DNA of 17,963 nucleotides from Desulfocapsa sp. (GCA_020717935.1 DYDK01000002.1:1-17963), one strand, 5' to 3'. Counted from the stretch's first letter, positions 6,375 to 14,480 are shown. The notes: generated by a model not told the origin, from the sequence alone. Numbers and translations: made by a program.

Positions 6375-7685
6375 ATGACAACCCTTTATTGGGAAGAAGA
6401 GATAGAGACCTTGCCGCGGGTTGGTTTAGAATCGATTCAATTGACTCGTTTGAAGCATCTGGTGGCTCGGGTGTATGCAACGGTGGCTCCCTATCGGGCC
6501 AAGATGGATGCGGCAGGGATCAAACCCGCGGACATCCAGAGTCTGGCCGATTTGAGCAAGCTGCCTTTCACGGTTAAGGATGACCTACGAGACAACTACC
6601 CCTTTGGTCTGTTTACCGTGCCTATGGAGCAGGTGGTGCGGGTGCATGCCTCCTCGGGTACCACTGGTAAACCAACGGTGGTGGGTTACACCAGAAAGGA
6701 CATTGAAACCTGGTCAGGGGTCATGGCCAGAGCCTTGACCTGTGCGGGCGCGACCTCTCACGATATGATTCATAATGCTTATGGTTATGGCCTGTTTACT
6801 GGTGGTCTGGGGGCCCATTATGGCGTTGAGCGCTTGGGAGCGACGGTTATTCCGGTATCTGGCGGTAATACGAAACGGCAGATCACTATCATGCAGGATT
6901 TTCGTTCAAGCGTTCTGCTCGCAACCCCATCCTACGCCTTGAATCTGGCCGATACCATGGAAGAACTGGGGGTTGACCCCAAGAGTCTGGCCCTGCGGGT
7001 GGGAATCTTTGGCGCTGAGCCCTGGAGTGAAAATATGCGGGCTGAGGTGGAACGCAAACTGGGCATTCGAGCTGTGGACATCTATGGGTTGTCCGAGGTG
7101 ATCGGCCCTGGGGTTGCCATGCAATGCCTGGAAACGGATCGCGGGATGCACATCTTTGAGGATCATTTTTTGCCAGAGATCATTGATCCCGATACTGGTG
7201 AGGTCTTGCCGCCAGGAGAGAAGGGCGAGCTGGTGTTCACGACGCTGACCAAGGAGGCCTTCCCCCTGATTCGTTATCGAACCAAAGATATTTCCCGACT
7301 GACCTACGAAAAATGTGCCTGCGGCCGCACTATGGTGCGCATGGAAAAGGTCACTGGCCGCACCGATGATATGCTGATTATCCGCGGGGTCAATGTTTTC
7401 CCGTCCCAGGTTGAGCATGTGCTGATGGGCACCGAGGGCGTGGAGCCGCATTACCAGATTGTTGTCAATCGTGAGGGAAATCTTGATACTATGGCGGTAA
7501 GGGTGGAGGTCAGTGAGGCGCTGTTTTCTGATGAGGTGAAGACACTGGAGAAACTCAGCCGCAAGATTCAGACCGATATTAAAGACCTGCTCGGGGTGTC
7601 GTGCAAGGTGCAACTGGTGGAGCCCCGCACCATCCAACGCAGTGAGGGTAAGGCTCAACGGGTTATTGATAATCGAAAATTGTAA
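6375..7685 (+). CDS. paaK: Phenylacetate-CoA ligase (arylacetate-CoA ligase), first copy
   Basis: The 436-residue product is a full-length PaaK of the adenylate-forming superfamily. Motifs: SSGTTGKP at 93-100 (ATP phosphate loop), YGLSE at 237-241, YRTKD at 301-305, a Cys pair at CACGR (314-318), and [11 protein letters not shown] at 328-338, leading into the mobile C-terminal domain. It converts arylacetate, CoA and ATP to arylacetyl-CoA, AMP and PPi. Beside iorAB its substrate is probably phenylacetate, 4-hydroxyphenylacetate or indoleacetate, and it may run in either direction. GACAGGAG lies upstream of the ATG. It belongs with iorAB but is separated from it by the R-M island, so it depends on readthrough or a promoter inside the island. 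A second, similar copy lies at 14556. Confidence 0.93.
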   Translation: MTTLYWEEEIETLPRVGLESIQLTRLKHLVARVYATVAPYRAKMDAAGIKPADIQSLADLSKLPFTVKDDLRDNYPFGLFTVPMEQVVRVHASSGTTGKPTVVGYTRKDIETWSGVMARALTCAGATSHDMIHNAYGYGLFTGGLGAHYGVERLGATVIPVSGGNTKRQITIMQDFRSSVLLATPSYALNLADTMEELGVDPKSLALRVGIFGAEPWSENMRAEVERKLGIRAVDIYGLSEVIGPGVAMQCLETDRGMHIFEDHFLPEIIDPDTGEVLPPGEKGELVFTTLTKEAFPLIRYRTKDISRLTYEKCACGRTMVRMEKVTGRTDDMLIIRGVNVFPSQVEHVLMGTEGVEPHYQIVVNREGNLDTMAVRVEVSEALFSDEVKTLEKLSRKIQTDIKDLLGVSCKVQLVEPRTIQRSEGKAQRVIDNRKL

Positions 7686-7714
7686 GCGACCTAAAATTAT
7701 GGGAGGGTAAGGCC

Positions 7715-8146
7715 ATGCAGGTAGAACAAATTGCGGTTTTTTTGGAAAACAAATCGGGCCGATTAGCAGAGATTACCGCCACGCTTGCTTATCATGGTAT
7801 TAATATTCGGGCGTTGTCCGTGGCAGATACCGCTGATTTTGGAATTTTGCGCCTCATTGTTGATAATGTGGAGTTGGCCAAAAAAGTCTTGAAGGATGCT
7901 GGGTTTACGGTCGGGATCACCAATGTTGTCGCAGTGGAAGTGGCTGATCGCAGTGGTGGGCTGGCCCAGGTGTTGATGACCATTGAAAAAGCGAGATTGA
8001 ATGTTGAATATATGTACGCCTTTGTCAATAAAAGCGGAGAAAATGCGGTGCTGATCTTCCGTTTTGATGAGATGGACAAGGCTATTGCCGCTTTGCAGCA
8101 GGATAAATTTACAATTTTAAGCGGGGCCCAGATCTGTGCCCTGTAA
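7715..8146 (+). CDS. Tandem ACT-domain protein
   Basis: The 143-residue protein consists of two ACT folds. The first covers about residues 3-68 ([20 protein letters not shown], then INIRALSV) and the second about 70-141 ([20 protein letters not shown], then [10 protein letters not shown]). Such stand-alone double-ACT proteins bind amino acids and often sit beside paaK and ior genes in anaerobes. Their regulatory target is not established, so sensing an aromatic or branched amino acid is an inference. No catalytic or DNA-binding domain is attached. GGGAGG lies 8 bases before the ATG and the gene is 29 bases after paaK, so it is probably co-transcribed. Confidence 0.9.
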   Translation: MQVEQIAVFLENKSGRLAEITATLAYHGINIRALSVADTADFGILRLIVDNVELAKKVLKDAGFTVGITNVVAVEVADRSGGLAQVLMTIEKARLNVEYMYAFVNKSGENAVLIFRFDEMDKAIAALQQDKFTILSGAQICAL

Positions 8147-8210
8147 GGGAAGGGTGGATGGCGGCACGCATTCATCTGCACAAGATGTCAATATTAACAA
8201 GGGGAACGGT

Positions 8211-9365
8211 ATGAAGACAATGGTAACAAAGATGATGATGGGGGCTACGGCCTTGAGCTTGATGGTGACTCCTACGGTCTGGGCGGAAAATATCAAGGTG
8301 GGTGCGATTCTGGCTGTGACCGGTCCGGCATCGTTTTTAGGTGGTCCTGAGGCCCGTACCCTGGAGATGATGGTTGAGGCGGCCAATGTTAAGGGTGGCA
8401 TCAATGGCAGTAAGATTGATCTGATTGTTAAAGATTCAGCCGGGAATCCGGAAAAGGCGGTTTCCTTTGCCAAGCAGCTCATCGAAGAGGATAAGGTGCT
8501 GGCTATTATCGGGCCTTCCAGCAGTGGTGAGACGATGGCCATCAAAAAGATCGCCGAGGATGGCAAGACTCCATTGCTCTCTTGTGCCGCGGCCGAGGTG
8601 ATCGTGAATCCGGTGGCCTCTTTTGTCTTTAAGACCCCGCAGAAGGATTCTGATGCGGTAAAAATGATCTATAAAGAGATGAATAAGCTGGGTCTGGCCA
8701 ATGTTGCGGTGTTGGCTGATAATACAGGATTCGGTAAAGCCGGAGCTGAGCAGTTGGTGAAGATTGCTCCGGAATTTGGCGTCAAAATTGTCGAAAATGA
8801 GGTCTATAATACCACGGAAAGTGATCTGACTGCCCCTGTTGCCAAGATCAAGGCCAACAAGGATGTTCAGGCCATTATTAACTGGTCCGTTTCTCCAGCT
8901 CAGTCCATTGTTGTTAAAAATATTCGTCAGGCTGGCTGGAATGTGCCCATCTTCCAGAGTCACGGTTTTGGTAATATCAAATTTGCTGAGGCCGCAGGTG
9001 CTGCTGCCGAAGGTCTTATTTTTCCGGCTGGTCGTCTGCTGATCGCTGCTGATCTTCCTGCAGAACATCCGCAGAAGGCTATGTTGCTTGACTACACCAA
9101 AAATTATGAGACAAAGTATAAGGGCGAAATCGTCTCCACCTTTGGTGGTCATGCCTATGATGCCATGACCATTTTGGAAGCGGCGATCAAAGTTGGCGGC
9201 AATGATCGGGAAAAGGTGCGAACGGCTATTGAAGGCTTGCAGAATCTGCCAGGAACGGCTGGCCTCTTTTCTTTTTCGGCCACCGATCATAACGGGCTGA
9301 CCATTGACGCCTTTCAGTTGATGACCGTGAAAAACGGCAAATTTATTGCCTATCCGGCGAAGTAA
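8211..9365 (+). CDS. livJ: Branched-chain/aromatic amino acid ABC transporter, periplasmic binding protein
   Basis: The 384-residue product starts with a Sec signal peptide (MKTMVTKMMMGATALSLMV, then a cleavage site after TVWA at residue 25). The mature type I periplasmic-binding fold follows: ENIKVGAILAVTGPASFLGG, IIGPSSSGETMAI and GHAYDAM. The start at 8211 is preferred over an upstream in-frame GTG near 8136 because it directly precedes the signal peptide and has AAGGGGA upstream. The protein captures amino acids for LivHMGF. Given iorAB and paaK the ligand may be aromatic, but the sequence cannot prove this. A 15-bp hairpin follows at 9460, and a broken hydrolase gene separates it from its permease genes. 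Confidence 0.93.
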   Translation: MKTMVTKMMMGATALSLMVTPTVWAENIKVGAILAVTGPASFLGGPEARTLEMMVEAANVKGGINGSKIDLIVKDSAGNPEKAVSFAKQLIEEDKVLAIIGPSSSGETMAIKKIAEDGKTPLLSCAAAEVIVNPVASFVFKTPQKDSDAVKMIYKEMNKLGLANVAVLADNTGFGKAGAEQLVKIAPEFGVKIVENEVYNTTESDLTAPVAKIKANKDVQAIINWSVSPAQSIVVKNIRQAGWNVPIFQSHGFGNIKFAEAAGAAAEGLIFPAGRLLIAADLPAEHPQKAMLLDYTKNYETKYKGEIVSTFGGHAYDAMTILEAAIKVGGNDREKVRTAIEGLQNLPGTAGLFSFSATDHNGLTIDAFQLMTVKNGKFIAYPAK

Positions 9366-9459
9366 CGAAATGTTGTTGCTCAAAGGGCTAGGGATTTTCT
9401 GTTGATGTATATGAAAAGTTCTCTTGTTTTTTGAATTACAGATGAATACAGATTGGCTT

Positions 9460-9502
9460 AGGGCCTCGGCAATATTGAACAATTTATTATTGCCGAGGCC
9501 CT
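9460..9502 (+). repeat. Strong 15-bp hairpin downstream of livJ
   Basis: AGGGCCTCGGCAATA (9460-9474) is the exact complement of TATTGCCGAGGCCCT (9488-9502), with a 13-base loop. No U-tract follows, so it is not a canonical intrinsic terminator. Placed after a binding-protein gene, it may protect the livJ transcript 3' end and lower expression of the genes downstream, as seen in other binding-protein operons. That role is inference. Confidence 0.6.
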
Positions 9503-9528
9503 TGCCGGATACTATGAAAGGAAAAGTC

Positions 9529-10042
9529 ATGACGAAAGCACTGCTCCTTATTGATCTTCAAAATGACTATTTTCCGGGTGGCAAATTCCCATTGGAATAC
9601 GGCAGCTACCCTCAACCATATTGAAACGGCAATCAAGGTGGCTCACACTAAAGGTGTTGCTGTCATCCTCGTTCAGCACATTGCCGATCCTAAAATGGGG
9701 ATTGCACCCTTTTTTAATCAAGGAACCGAAGGTGCCGATATTCATCCCCAGATCCTCAAAGTAGCACTTGATGCACCGGTGGTGGTGAAGAAATTTGCGG
9801 ATAGCTTCGTTGAGACTAACCTTGAAGGGATTCTTACGGGGCTTGGAATTACAGAATTACTTGTCTGTGGCATGATGACTCAAAATTGCGTTACCCATAC
9901 TGCCATTTCAAAATCGGCAGAAAAGTTTAAGGTCACTATTCTCCCTGACTGTTGTACGACCGTGGATGAGATGATCCATAATATCGCCTTGCGTGCTGTA
10001 TCGACGCGGGTCGCGCTTGTTTCCGCTATCGAAGCGCTATGA
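9529..10042 (+). pseudogene. Isochorismatase-like cysteine hydrolase, frameshifted
   Basis: The start is ATG at 9529 with AAAGGA upstream. It encodes MTKALLLIDLQNDYFPGGKF, the opening of nicotinamidase/isochorismatase-like hydrolases, with the catalytic Asp in LIDLQ. After PLEYG that frame stops at 9622-9624. The rest of the protein continues in another frame (NTAATLNHIETAIKVAHTKG onward) to 10042, with the catalytic Lys in VVVKKFADSF and nucleophile Cys in CGMMTQNCVTHTA. The shift lies near 9585-9600, where two missing bases or one extra base would restore about 170 residues. The remainder is intact and conserved, so the lesion is recent or a sequencing error. An internal ATG at 9551 would give a product lacking the catalytic Asp. 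The substrate is unknown. Confidence 0.75.
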
Positions 10043-10158
10043 GGAGAACAAGCTTTCACGCTTCGTTGTTCCTGTTTACGGTGATGGCGGCTTGTGGCAT
10101 CTTGATAAAAAAAGACAAGCCGTTGTTCAAAAATATCCTGTACCTTTTAGGTTCATGA
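10039..10158 (+). CDS. Possible 39-residue lipoprotein-like peptide
   Basis: The ATG overlaps the hydrolase stop (ATGA). The 39-codon frame begins MRRTSFHASLFLFTVMAACG and continues with a Lys-rich then hydrophobic tail. A basic start, a hydrophobic run and a lipobox-like MAAC at 17-20 suggest a small lipoprotein or membrane peptide. There is no known family, and the 3' end enters the dispersed repeat at 10141, so it may be a chance frame. Confidence 0.2.
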   Translation: MRRTSFHASLFLFTVMAACGILIKKDKPLFKNILYLLGS

Positions 10159-10210
10159 ACGGCAAGGGGCCGTAAAGAACTGGATAAAACGAATGGGTTA
10201 TTTCTTAACG
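10141..10210 (+). repeat. Dispersed palindromic repeat, copy A
   Basis: About 69 bases match 15884-15954 at roughly 80%, including the identical cores AAGGGGCCGTAAAGAA and TATTTCTTAAC. Within this copy AAGGGGCCGTAAAGAA (10164-10179) pairs with TTCTTAACGGCCCTT with one bulge and one mismatch, forming a hairpin of about 14 bp. A perfect GTTCATGAAC palindrome sits at 10151-10160. Tandem octamers (TGAGTCCC twice, then TGACTCTC) follow at 10271-10294. The 274 bases between the hydrolase and livH contain nothing else recognisable. Confidence 0.6.
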
Positions 10211-10316
10211 GCCCTTAAAAAGCTGGGAGTCCATTATTCCCAATCTTTTGCCATTACTCATTTTTCAATTTGAGTCCCTGAGTCCCTGACTCTCTGATCG
10301 TTTCATCGTATTTTTT

Positions 10317-11207
10317 ATGACCACCGAACTCTTCGTCCAGTATCTTTTTGCCGGCATTACCTATGGCAGTATCTATGCCATTGTCGCCATCGGCTTTAAT
10401 ATTATCTACAATACCACTGGTATTATCAATTTTGCCCAAGGCGAATTCGTCATGCTTGGCGGCATGATTGCCATCAGCCTGCTGCCCCTGTTGCCCTTGC
10501 CTCTGGCCATTGCGGCGGCAGTGGGTTTAACCATGATTATCGGGGCCCTCATTGAGATGATTTTTATTCGCTGGCTTAAAAGTCCCTCAGTGTTGCGGAT
10601 GATTATCATCACCATTGGTATTTCCATTCTTACCCGTGAGGCGGCAGTGCATATCTGGGGCGAGAATATTCGAGCCCTGCCCTATTTCGTCGGCAACGAG
10701 ATCAGCACCATTGGTATCTTGGGGGCGAGGATTTCGCCGCAGGTGCTGTGGGTGGTAGGTGTGTGCGGGGTGATGGTGGCCATTTTGCACCTGTTTTTCC
10801 AGACCAGTTCGGTGGGCCGTGAGATGCGGGCCTGTGCCGCTAATCGAATGGCGGCGATCCTCTGCGGAATCAATCCCCGCAATATGGTGACCCTCTCCTT
10901 TGTGCTCAGTGCCGGCATGGGGGCTTTAGCCGGATGCGTCATGTCGCCCATTACCTATAGTCAATATGATATGGGCACTGGTCTTGCCATCAAAGGTTTT
11001 ACCGTGGCCATTCTCGGGGGCTTGGGCAATAGTGGCGGGGCGGTGGTGGCCGGACTCTTGCTGGGTGCCATTGAGGCCTTTTCGGTATCGGTAGTCCCTT
11101 TGGCCTTTAAAGATGCCATCTCCATAGCCATCCTGCTGGTGATCCTCTTTGTCCGGCCGCACGGGATATTTGGCTCGGGTGAAGCGGCCCGCTTGAAGGC
11201 TTTCTAA
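10317..11207 (+). CDS. livH: Branched-chain amino acid ABC transporter permease LivH
   Basis: The 296-residue, very hydrophobic protein is LivH-like. It opens LFVQYLFAGITYGSIYAIVA and continues with GFNIIYNTTGIINFAQGEFVMLGG, a hallmark of this permease, then about eight membrane segments and the cytoplasmic coupling region REMRACAANRMAAILCGIN. The C-terminus ends with VRPHGIFGSGEAARL, as is usual. It forms the inner-membrane channel with LivM. The ATG at 10317 has a T-rich stretch (ATTTTTT) and no Shine-Dalgarno, unusual for an operon's first gene. The preceding 270 bases contain repeats and no clear promoter. It is followed after two bases by livM. Confidence 0.93.
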   Translation: MTTELFVQYLFAGITYGSIYAIVAIGFNIIYNTTGIINFAQGEFVMLGGMIAISLLPLLPLPLAIAAAVGLTMIIGALIEMIFIRWLKSPSVLRMIIITIGISILTREAAVHIWGENIRALPYFVGNEISTIGILGARISPQVLWVVGVCGVMVAILHLFFQTSSVGREMRACAANRMAAILCGINPRNMVTLSFVLSAGMGALAGCVMSPITYSQYDMGTGLAIKGFTVAILGGLGNSGGAVVAGLLLGAIEAFSVSVVPLAFKDAISIAILLVILFVRPHGIFGSGEAARLKAF

Positions 11208-11209
11208 AG

Positions 11210-12283
11210 ATGAAAAGATTCATAGTCCTTCTTCCTCTTCTGGCAGTTGTGGTACTGGTGCAACTTCTGAGCACCTGGACGGGAACCCAGTTTTATCTCA
11301 CCCAGATGACTATGGCTGCGTATTATTCCCTGCTCATCATCGGTCTGTGCGTGCTTATGGGCTATGCCGGACAAATCTCCTTGGGCCATGCCGGTTTTTT
11401 TGCTATTGGCGGCTATCTCTCTGCCGCCCTCACGACTCATAATCTTGTCGCCTTCAAGGGAGTGGCTGTGGTGCGCCTACTGGAAGGTTGTGCTCTTCTG
11501 CAAGCTGGCAAAGATCTTTACGGCGGCGAACTGCTGGTGGTGACCCCATGGGCGGCGGCTATTCTGGCCGTGCTGGTGGCGGCGGCGGTTGCGGTGGTCA
11601 TTGGGATTCCTGTGTTGAAACTCAAAGGGCACTATCTGGCCATGGCTACTCTCGGTTTTGGCATTATCATTTATCGTCTGGCGCTGGCTTCGGCCTGGTT
11701 GGGTGAGGCTGATGGTATTTCGGGAGTGCCGCCTTTTGTGCTGTTACCCGGGCTGGTGGTCAGGGGCGATTCTGCTGGGCGGGTGCAGAATTATTATATT
11801 GCCTGGGGAGTGCTTCTTGTTGGCCTCTTTCTTCTGCTGAATCTGATTGGTTCCCGGGTGGGGCGGGCCTTGCGGTCCATTCATGGCTCGGAGGAGGCGG
11901 CTGATGCCATGGGGGTGAATTGTGCCCGTTTCAAGTTGCAGACCTTTGTCCTGTCTGCTGTTTTCGCTGCTATCGCCGGAGTGCTGCTTACCCATTTCAA
12001 CGGTGGAATCGGGCCGTCTGAGGCCGGAGTGATGAAATCGGTGCGCTATGTGGCTATCGTGGCGGTGGGTGGGATGGCCCATCTCTGGGGGGCCTTGATT
12101 ATGGGAGTCCTGCTCAATTTTCTCTCCCTGCGCGGGGTCTTTGGCACTTATGATGATGCTGTCTTTGGTTTCATTCTGATTGTCATCATGCTTTTTGCCC
12201 CCAACGGAATTTTGAGTCTGCTTGCTTCTCGAAAAAAGCGGAAGGCAAATCCTCAAAAGATCGCCGCTAATCAGGAGAGATAA
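11210..12283 (+). CDS. livM: Branched-chain amino acid ABC transporter permease LivM
   Basis: The 357-residue hydrophobic protein carries the LivM signature YAGQISLGHAGFFAIGGYLS near 53-72, the coupling-loop block SRVGRALRSIHGSEEAADAM near 217-236, and the C-terminal LFAPNGILSL. The tail is basic (KKRKANPQK) and cytoplasmic. It pairs with LivH to make the transmembrane channel. An extra loop (roughly residues 80-105, VAFKGVAVVRLLEGCALLQ) between early membrane segments is longer than in minimal LivM proteins and may face the periplasm. The start is two bases after livH and lacks a separate strong ribosome binding site, implying coupling. Confidence 0.93.
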   Translation: MKRFIVLLPLLAVVVLVQLLSTWTGTQFYLTQMTMAAYYSLLIIGLCVLMGYAGQISLGHAGFFAIGGYLSAALTTHNLVAFKGVAVVRLLEGCALLQAGKDLYGGELLVVTPWAAAILAVLVAAAVAVVIGIPVLKLKGHYLAMATLGFGIIIYRLALASAWLGEADGISGVPPFVLLPGLVVRGDSAGRVQNYYIAWGVLLVGLFLLLNLIGSRVGRALRSIHGSEEAADAMGVNCARFKLQTFVLSAVFAAIAGVLLTHFNGGIGPSEAGVMKSVRYVAIVAVGGMAHLWGALIMGVLLNFLSLRGVFGTYDDAVFGFILIVIMLFAPNGILSLLASRKKRKANPQKIAANQER

Positions 12284-12291
12284 ACACGATT

Positions 12292-13047
12292 ATGGCACTC
12301 CTGGAGATAGAAAATCTGCATCGTCGCTTTGGCGGGCTCCATGCGGTGAATGATGTTTCGTTTGCCGTACAGGCCGGGCAGATTAAGGCGGTAATCGGGC
12401 CGAATGGGGCGGGCAAAACCACCCTCTTTAATCTTGTTTCCGGGGCCTTGGTTCCCAGTTCCGGGGTCGTGCGTTTTCAAGGGCGAGAGATTCAGGGGCG
12501 ACGCCCCTTTGAGATTGCGGCTCGCGGTATGGCCAGAACCTATCAAAATATCAAGATGTTTACGGGCATGACGGCTCTTGAAAATGTGATGGTGGGTTGT
12601 CATCTTCAGGGGCGGGCTGGATTTTTGGCCTCCATGCTCCATGCCCCCTGGATATGGGAGGAGGAGCTGGAGATCCGCAATAAATCCATGGAACTGCTGG
12701 AGTTGCTGGAGATTGCCGACTATGCTCACATTGAGGCTACCAGTCTGGCCTTTGGCCAGCAACGAGCGGTGGAGTTGGCCCGGGCCTTGGCCATGCAGCC
12801 TGCCCTTTTGCTTCTTGATGAACCGGCCGCCGGACTCAATATTTATGAAACTGCTGAGGTCGGGCGGCTGATCAGTAAAATTCGTGATATGGGGATCACC
12901 GTTCTGCTGGTGGAACATGATATGTCGTTGGTTATGGATATTTCCGATGAGATTGTCGTTCTCTGTTTTGGCGAGAAGATAGCGGAAGACCTACCCCTTG
13001 CCATTCAGCAGAATCCCGATGTCATCCGGATTTATCTTGGTGAATAA
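12292..13047 (+). CDS. livG: Branched-chain amino acid ABC transporter ATPase LivG
   Basis: The 251-residue ATPase has Walker A GPNGAGKT at 36-43, the family-typical ARTYQNIKMF at 81-90, the signature as SLAFGQQR at 151-158 (LAFGQ in place of LSGGQ, a common LivG variant), Walker B LLLLDEP at 172-178 and the switch His of VEHD at 207-210. The C-terminus IAEDLPLAIQQNPDVIRIYL, then GE, is the usual LivG tail. It powers LivHM at the cytoplasmic face together with LivF. AGGAGAGA overlaps the livM end, 12-14 bases before the ATG. Confidence 0.95.
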   Translation: MALLEIENLHRRFGGLHAVNDVSFAVQAGQIKAVIGPNGAGKTTLFNLVSGALVPSSGVVRFQGREIQGRRPFEIAARGMARTYQNIKMFTGMTALENVMVGCHLQGRAGFLASMLHAPWIWEEELEIRNKSMELLELLEIADYAHIEATSLAFGQQRAVELARALAMQPALLLLDEPAAGLNIYETAEVGRLISKIRDMGITVLLVEHDMSLVMDISDEIVVLCFGEKIAEDLPLAIQQNPDVIRIYLGE

Positions 13048-13770
13048 ATGCTGAAAATTCGTAATTTAGAATCAGGATACGGTAAGATCAAGGCCATCAA
13101 ACATGTGTCCATGCATGTGGAGACCGGTGAAATTGTCACCATCATCGGGGCCAACGGGGCGGGAAAGACGACCCTGCTGGCCACTATCGCTGGACTGGTG
13201 AAGGCGACATCCGGCGAGATTCTCTTTGGTGGCGAGAATCTTTGCGCCTTGTCTGCTGAGAGAATTCCTTTTCTGGGGTGCGTCATGGTACCGGAAGGGC
13301 GTCAGGTTTTTGCCACCATGAGTGTTGAGGAAAACCTTATTCTTGGTGCCCATGTGCTGCATAAAGAGGGAAAACAGGTGGTAGAGGGGCTGCTGGAACG
13401 ACAATACACCCTGTTTCCGGTGCTTCGTGAGCGCAAAGGCCAACTGGCGGGCACCCTCTCGGGTGGTGAACAGCAGATGCTGGCCATGGGCAGGGCCCTC
13501 ATGTCGCGGCCCAGGATGGTGATGATGGACGAACCCTCCACCGGTCTGGCTCCGCTCATTGTCAAAGAGATTTTTCAGATTATCGTCCGTTTACGGGATG
13601 AAGGCAATACGGTTTTGCTTGTTGAACAAAATGCCAAAGCAGCCTTGGCCATTGCTGATCGTGGCTATGTCCTGGAGACCGGTAAGGTGATTGTGCAAGG
13701 ACCGGCCGCTGATCTGCTCGGCAATCAAGATGTGCAGCGGGCTTATTTGGGGCGTGAAAAAATAGACTAA
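13048..13770 (+). CDS. livF: Branched-chain amino acid ABC transporter ATPase LivF
   Basis: The 240-residue ATPase has Walker A GANGAGKT at 34-41, the LivF-specific MVPEGRQVFATMSVEENL at 80-97, the signature LSGGEQQMLAMGRAL at 137-151, Walker B MVMMDEP at 157-163 and VEQN at 192-195. It ends RAYLGREKID. It forms the ATPase heterodimer with LivG. Its ATG follows the livG stop with no gap, so translation is coupled. A GC hairpin lies directly after the stop (TGCGGG 13771-13776 with CCCGCA 13783-13788) but without a U-tract. Confidence 0.95.
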   Translation: MLKIRNLESGYGKIKAIKHVSMHVETGEIVTIIGANGAGKTTLLATIAGLVKATSGEILFGGENLCALSAERIPFLGCVMVPEGRQVFATMSVEENLILGAHVLHKEGKQVVEGLLERQYTLFPVLRERKGQLAGTLSGGEQQMLAMGRALMSRPRMVMMDEPSTGLAPLIVKEIFQIIVRLRDEGNTVLLVEQNAKAALAIADRGYVLETGKVIVQGPAADLLGNQDVQRAYLGREKID

Positions 13771-13788
13771 TGCGGGTTAACGCCCGCA
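13771..13788 (+). terminator. Possible hairpin terminator after livF
   Basis: TGCGGG and CCCGCA pair across TTAACG immediately after the stop codon. There is no U-tract, so it may only stabilise the 3' end. A second, larger palindrome at 13812 follows and may do the terminating. Confidence 0.3.
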
Positions 13789-13811
13789 ACCCAAGTGGTT
13801 AGTGGCCAGTA

Positions 13812-13872
13812 GGTCGTTTGGGGACATGACCCGAATTGGCTTTTTAATTCGGGATCGTGTCCCCAAACGACC
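13812..13872. repeat. Long palindromic repeat (two-part hairpin)
   Basis: GGTCGTTTGGGGACA (13812-13826) is the exact complement of 13858-13872. After a small internal mismatch, CCCGAATT (13830-13837) pairs with AATTCGGG (13846-13853) around an 8-base loop. An ACGACCGG motif at the outer right edge recurs at 13885-13892. This looks like a dispersed REP- or MITE-like element; copy number is needed to confirm. Confidence 0.6.
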
Positions 13873-13890
13873 GGTGTTGCCATAACGACC

Positions 13891-13927
13891 GGAATTTCCT
13901 TGGATTCCGCTTCGCTTCATCCAGGCT
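13891..13927. repeat. GGATTCCGCTTCGCTTCATCC-type intergenic hairpin repeat
   Basis: TGGAT (13901-13905) pairs with ATCCA (13919-13923) around a pyrimidine-rich loop, extended by two pairs. From memory, near-identical sequences are scattered between genes in many proteobacterial genomes and give rise to spurious frames reading AWMKRSGI on the other strand, as here. This is a recollection-based call. Confidence 0.35.
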
Positions 13928-14008
13928 GTCGATTCTTTATCGTCAAGGGTTGGCAAGGTTGCATAAAAAAAATCTTGTTTTTTATGATAGGCTTTCAGGG
14001 GTAAGGCG

Positions 14009-14368
14009 CTAACAACCAAGCAGAAGATGGTGCTGTGTTTTTGGATGCCATTTTCCCCTGATAATCCTTCGTTGTACAAGTTGTTTGTATGTTTCAGGAT
14101 TATCCGGTTTTTTTCTTTGATGGCGTTTTTGATTGCAAAACAAACAGGCCGCAACAATGTTGCCTTCGTTGTCTTTACCTCCGTCGCACTGTGCTACAAG
14201 ATGTTCGGCGGTACATTGGAATTTTACGGCTTCTTTTTTTGTGAGTTTATGGGCTTTTGCAAAGTTGTTTTTGTCTTTGAACCACATCAAACTTCCACAA
14301 TAATAACAGCGTTCGGCTTATCTTTGAAATGCAGTGAAACGATGTTTTGCAACAGATGATATTGACAT
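14009..14368 (-). pseudogene. HNH endonuclease gene with an in-frame stop codon
   Basis: On the minus strand an ATG (14368-14366) sits 7 bases after AAGGAG and opens MSISSVAKHRFTAFQR, then TAA at 14320-14318, then continues in the same frame with AERCYYCGSLMWFKDK to a TAG at 14009. The protein has two zinc-binding Cys pairs (CYYC and CLFC) framing the HNH core: CTAEHLVAQCDGG holds the first His, GNIVAACLFCNQKRH the Asn and last His. This is a complete small HNH nuclease of about 119 residues except for the early stop. Initiation at the TTG or ATG just after CYYCGS would lose the first zinc Cys pair. It is probably a pseudogene from a single substitution, or a sequencing error. It lies opposite the operon direction, within the repeat-rich stretch. 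Confidence 0.65.
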
Positions 14369-14480
14369 GAGTAAGCTCCTTAAAAAATTAAAAGAAGCCC
14401 GCTCACTAAGATAGGTAGAAACGGGAACCAGCCGAGATCACGAACTGGCCACAAAATGCTGTCTATGTAAGAACAACACA

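Noticed and set aside
8136..8210. Longer N-terminus for livJ
   Set aside because: It would bury the signal peptide 25 residues inside the protein. The ATG at 8211 has AAGGGGA and directly precedes the signal sequence.
8436..9530. A 364-codon minus-strand frame across livJ
   Set aside because: It is antisense to a signal-peptide-bearing binding protein and has no recognisable domain.
13777..14157. A minus-strand frame containing AWMKRSGIQ
   Set aside because: From memory this peptide is a common artefact of translating a dispersed intergenic hairpin, and the frame crosses palindromes and the HNH gene.
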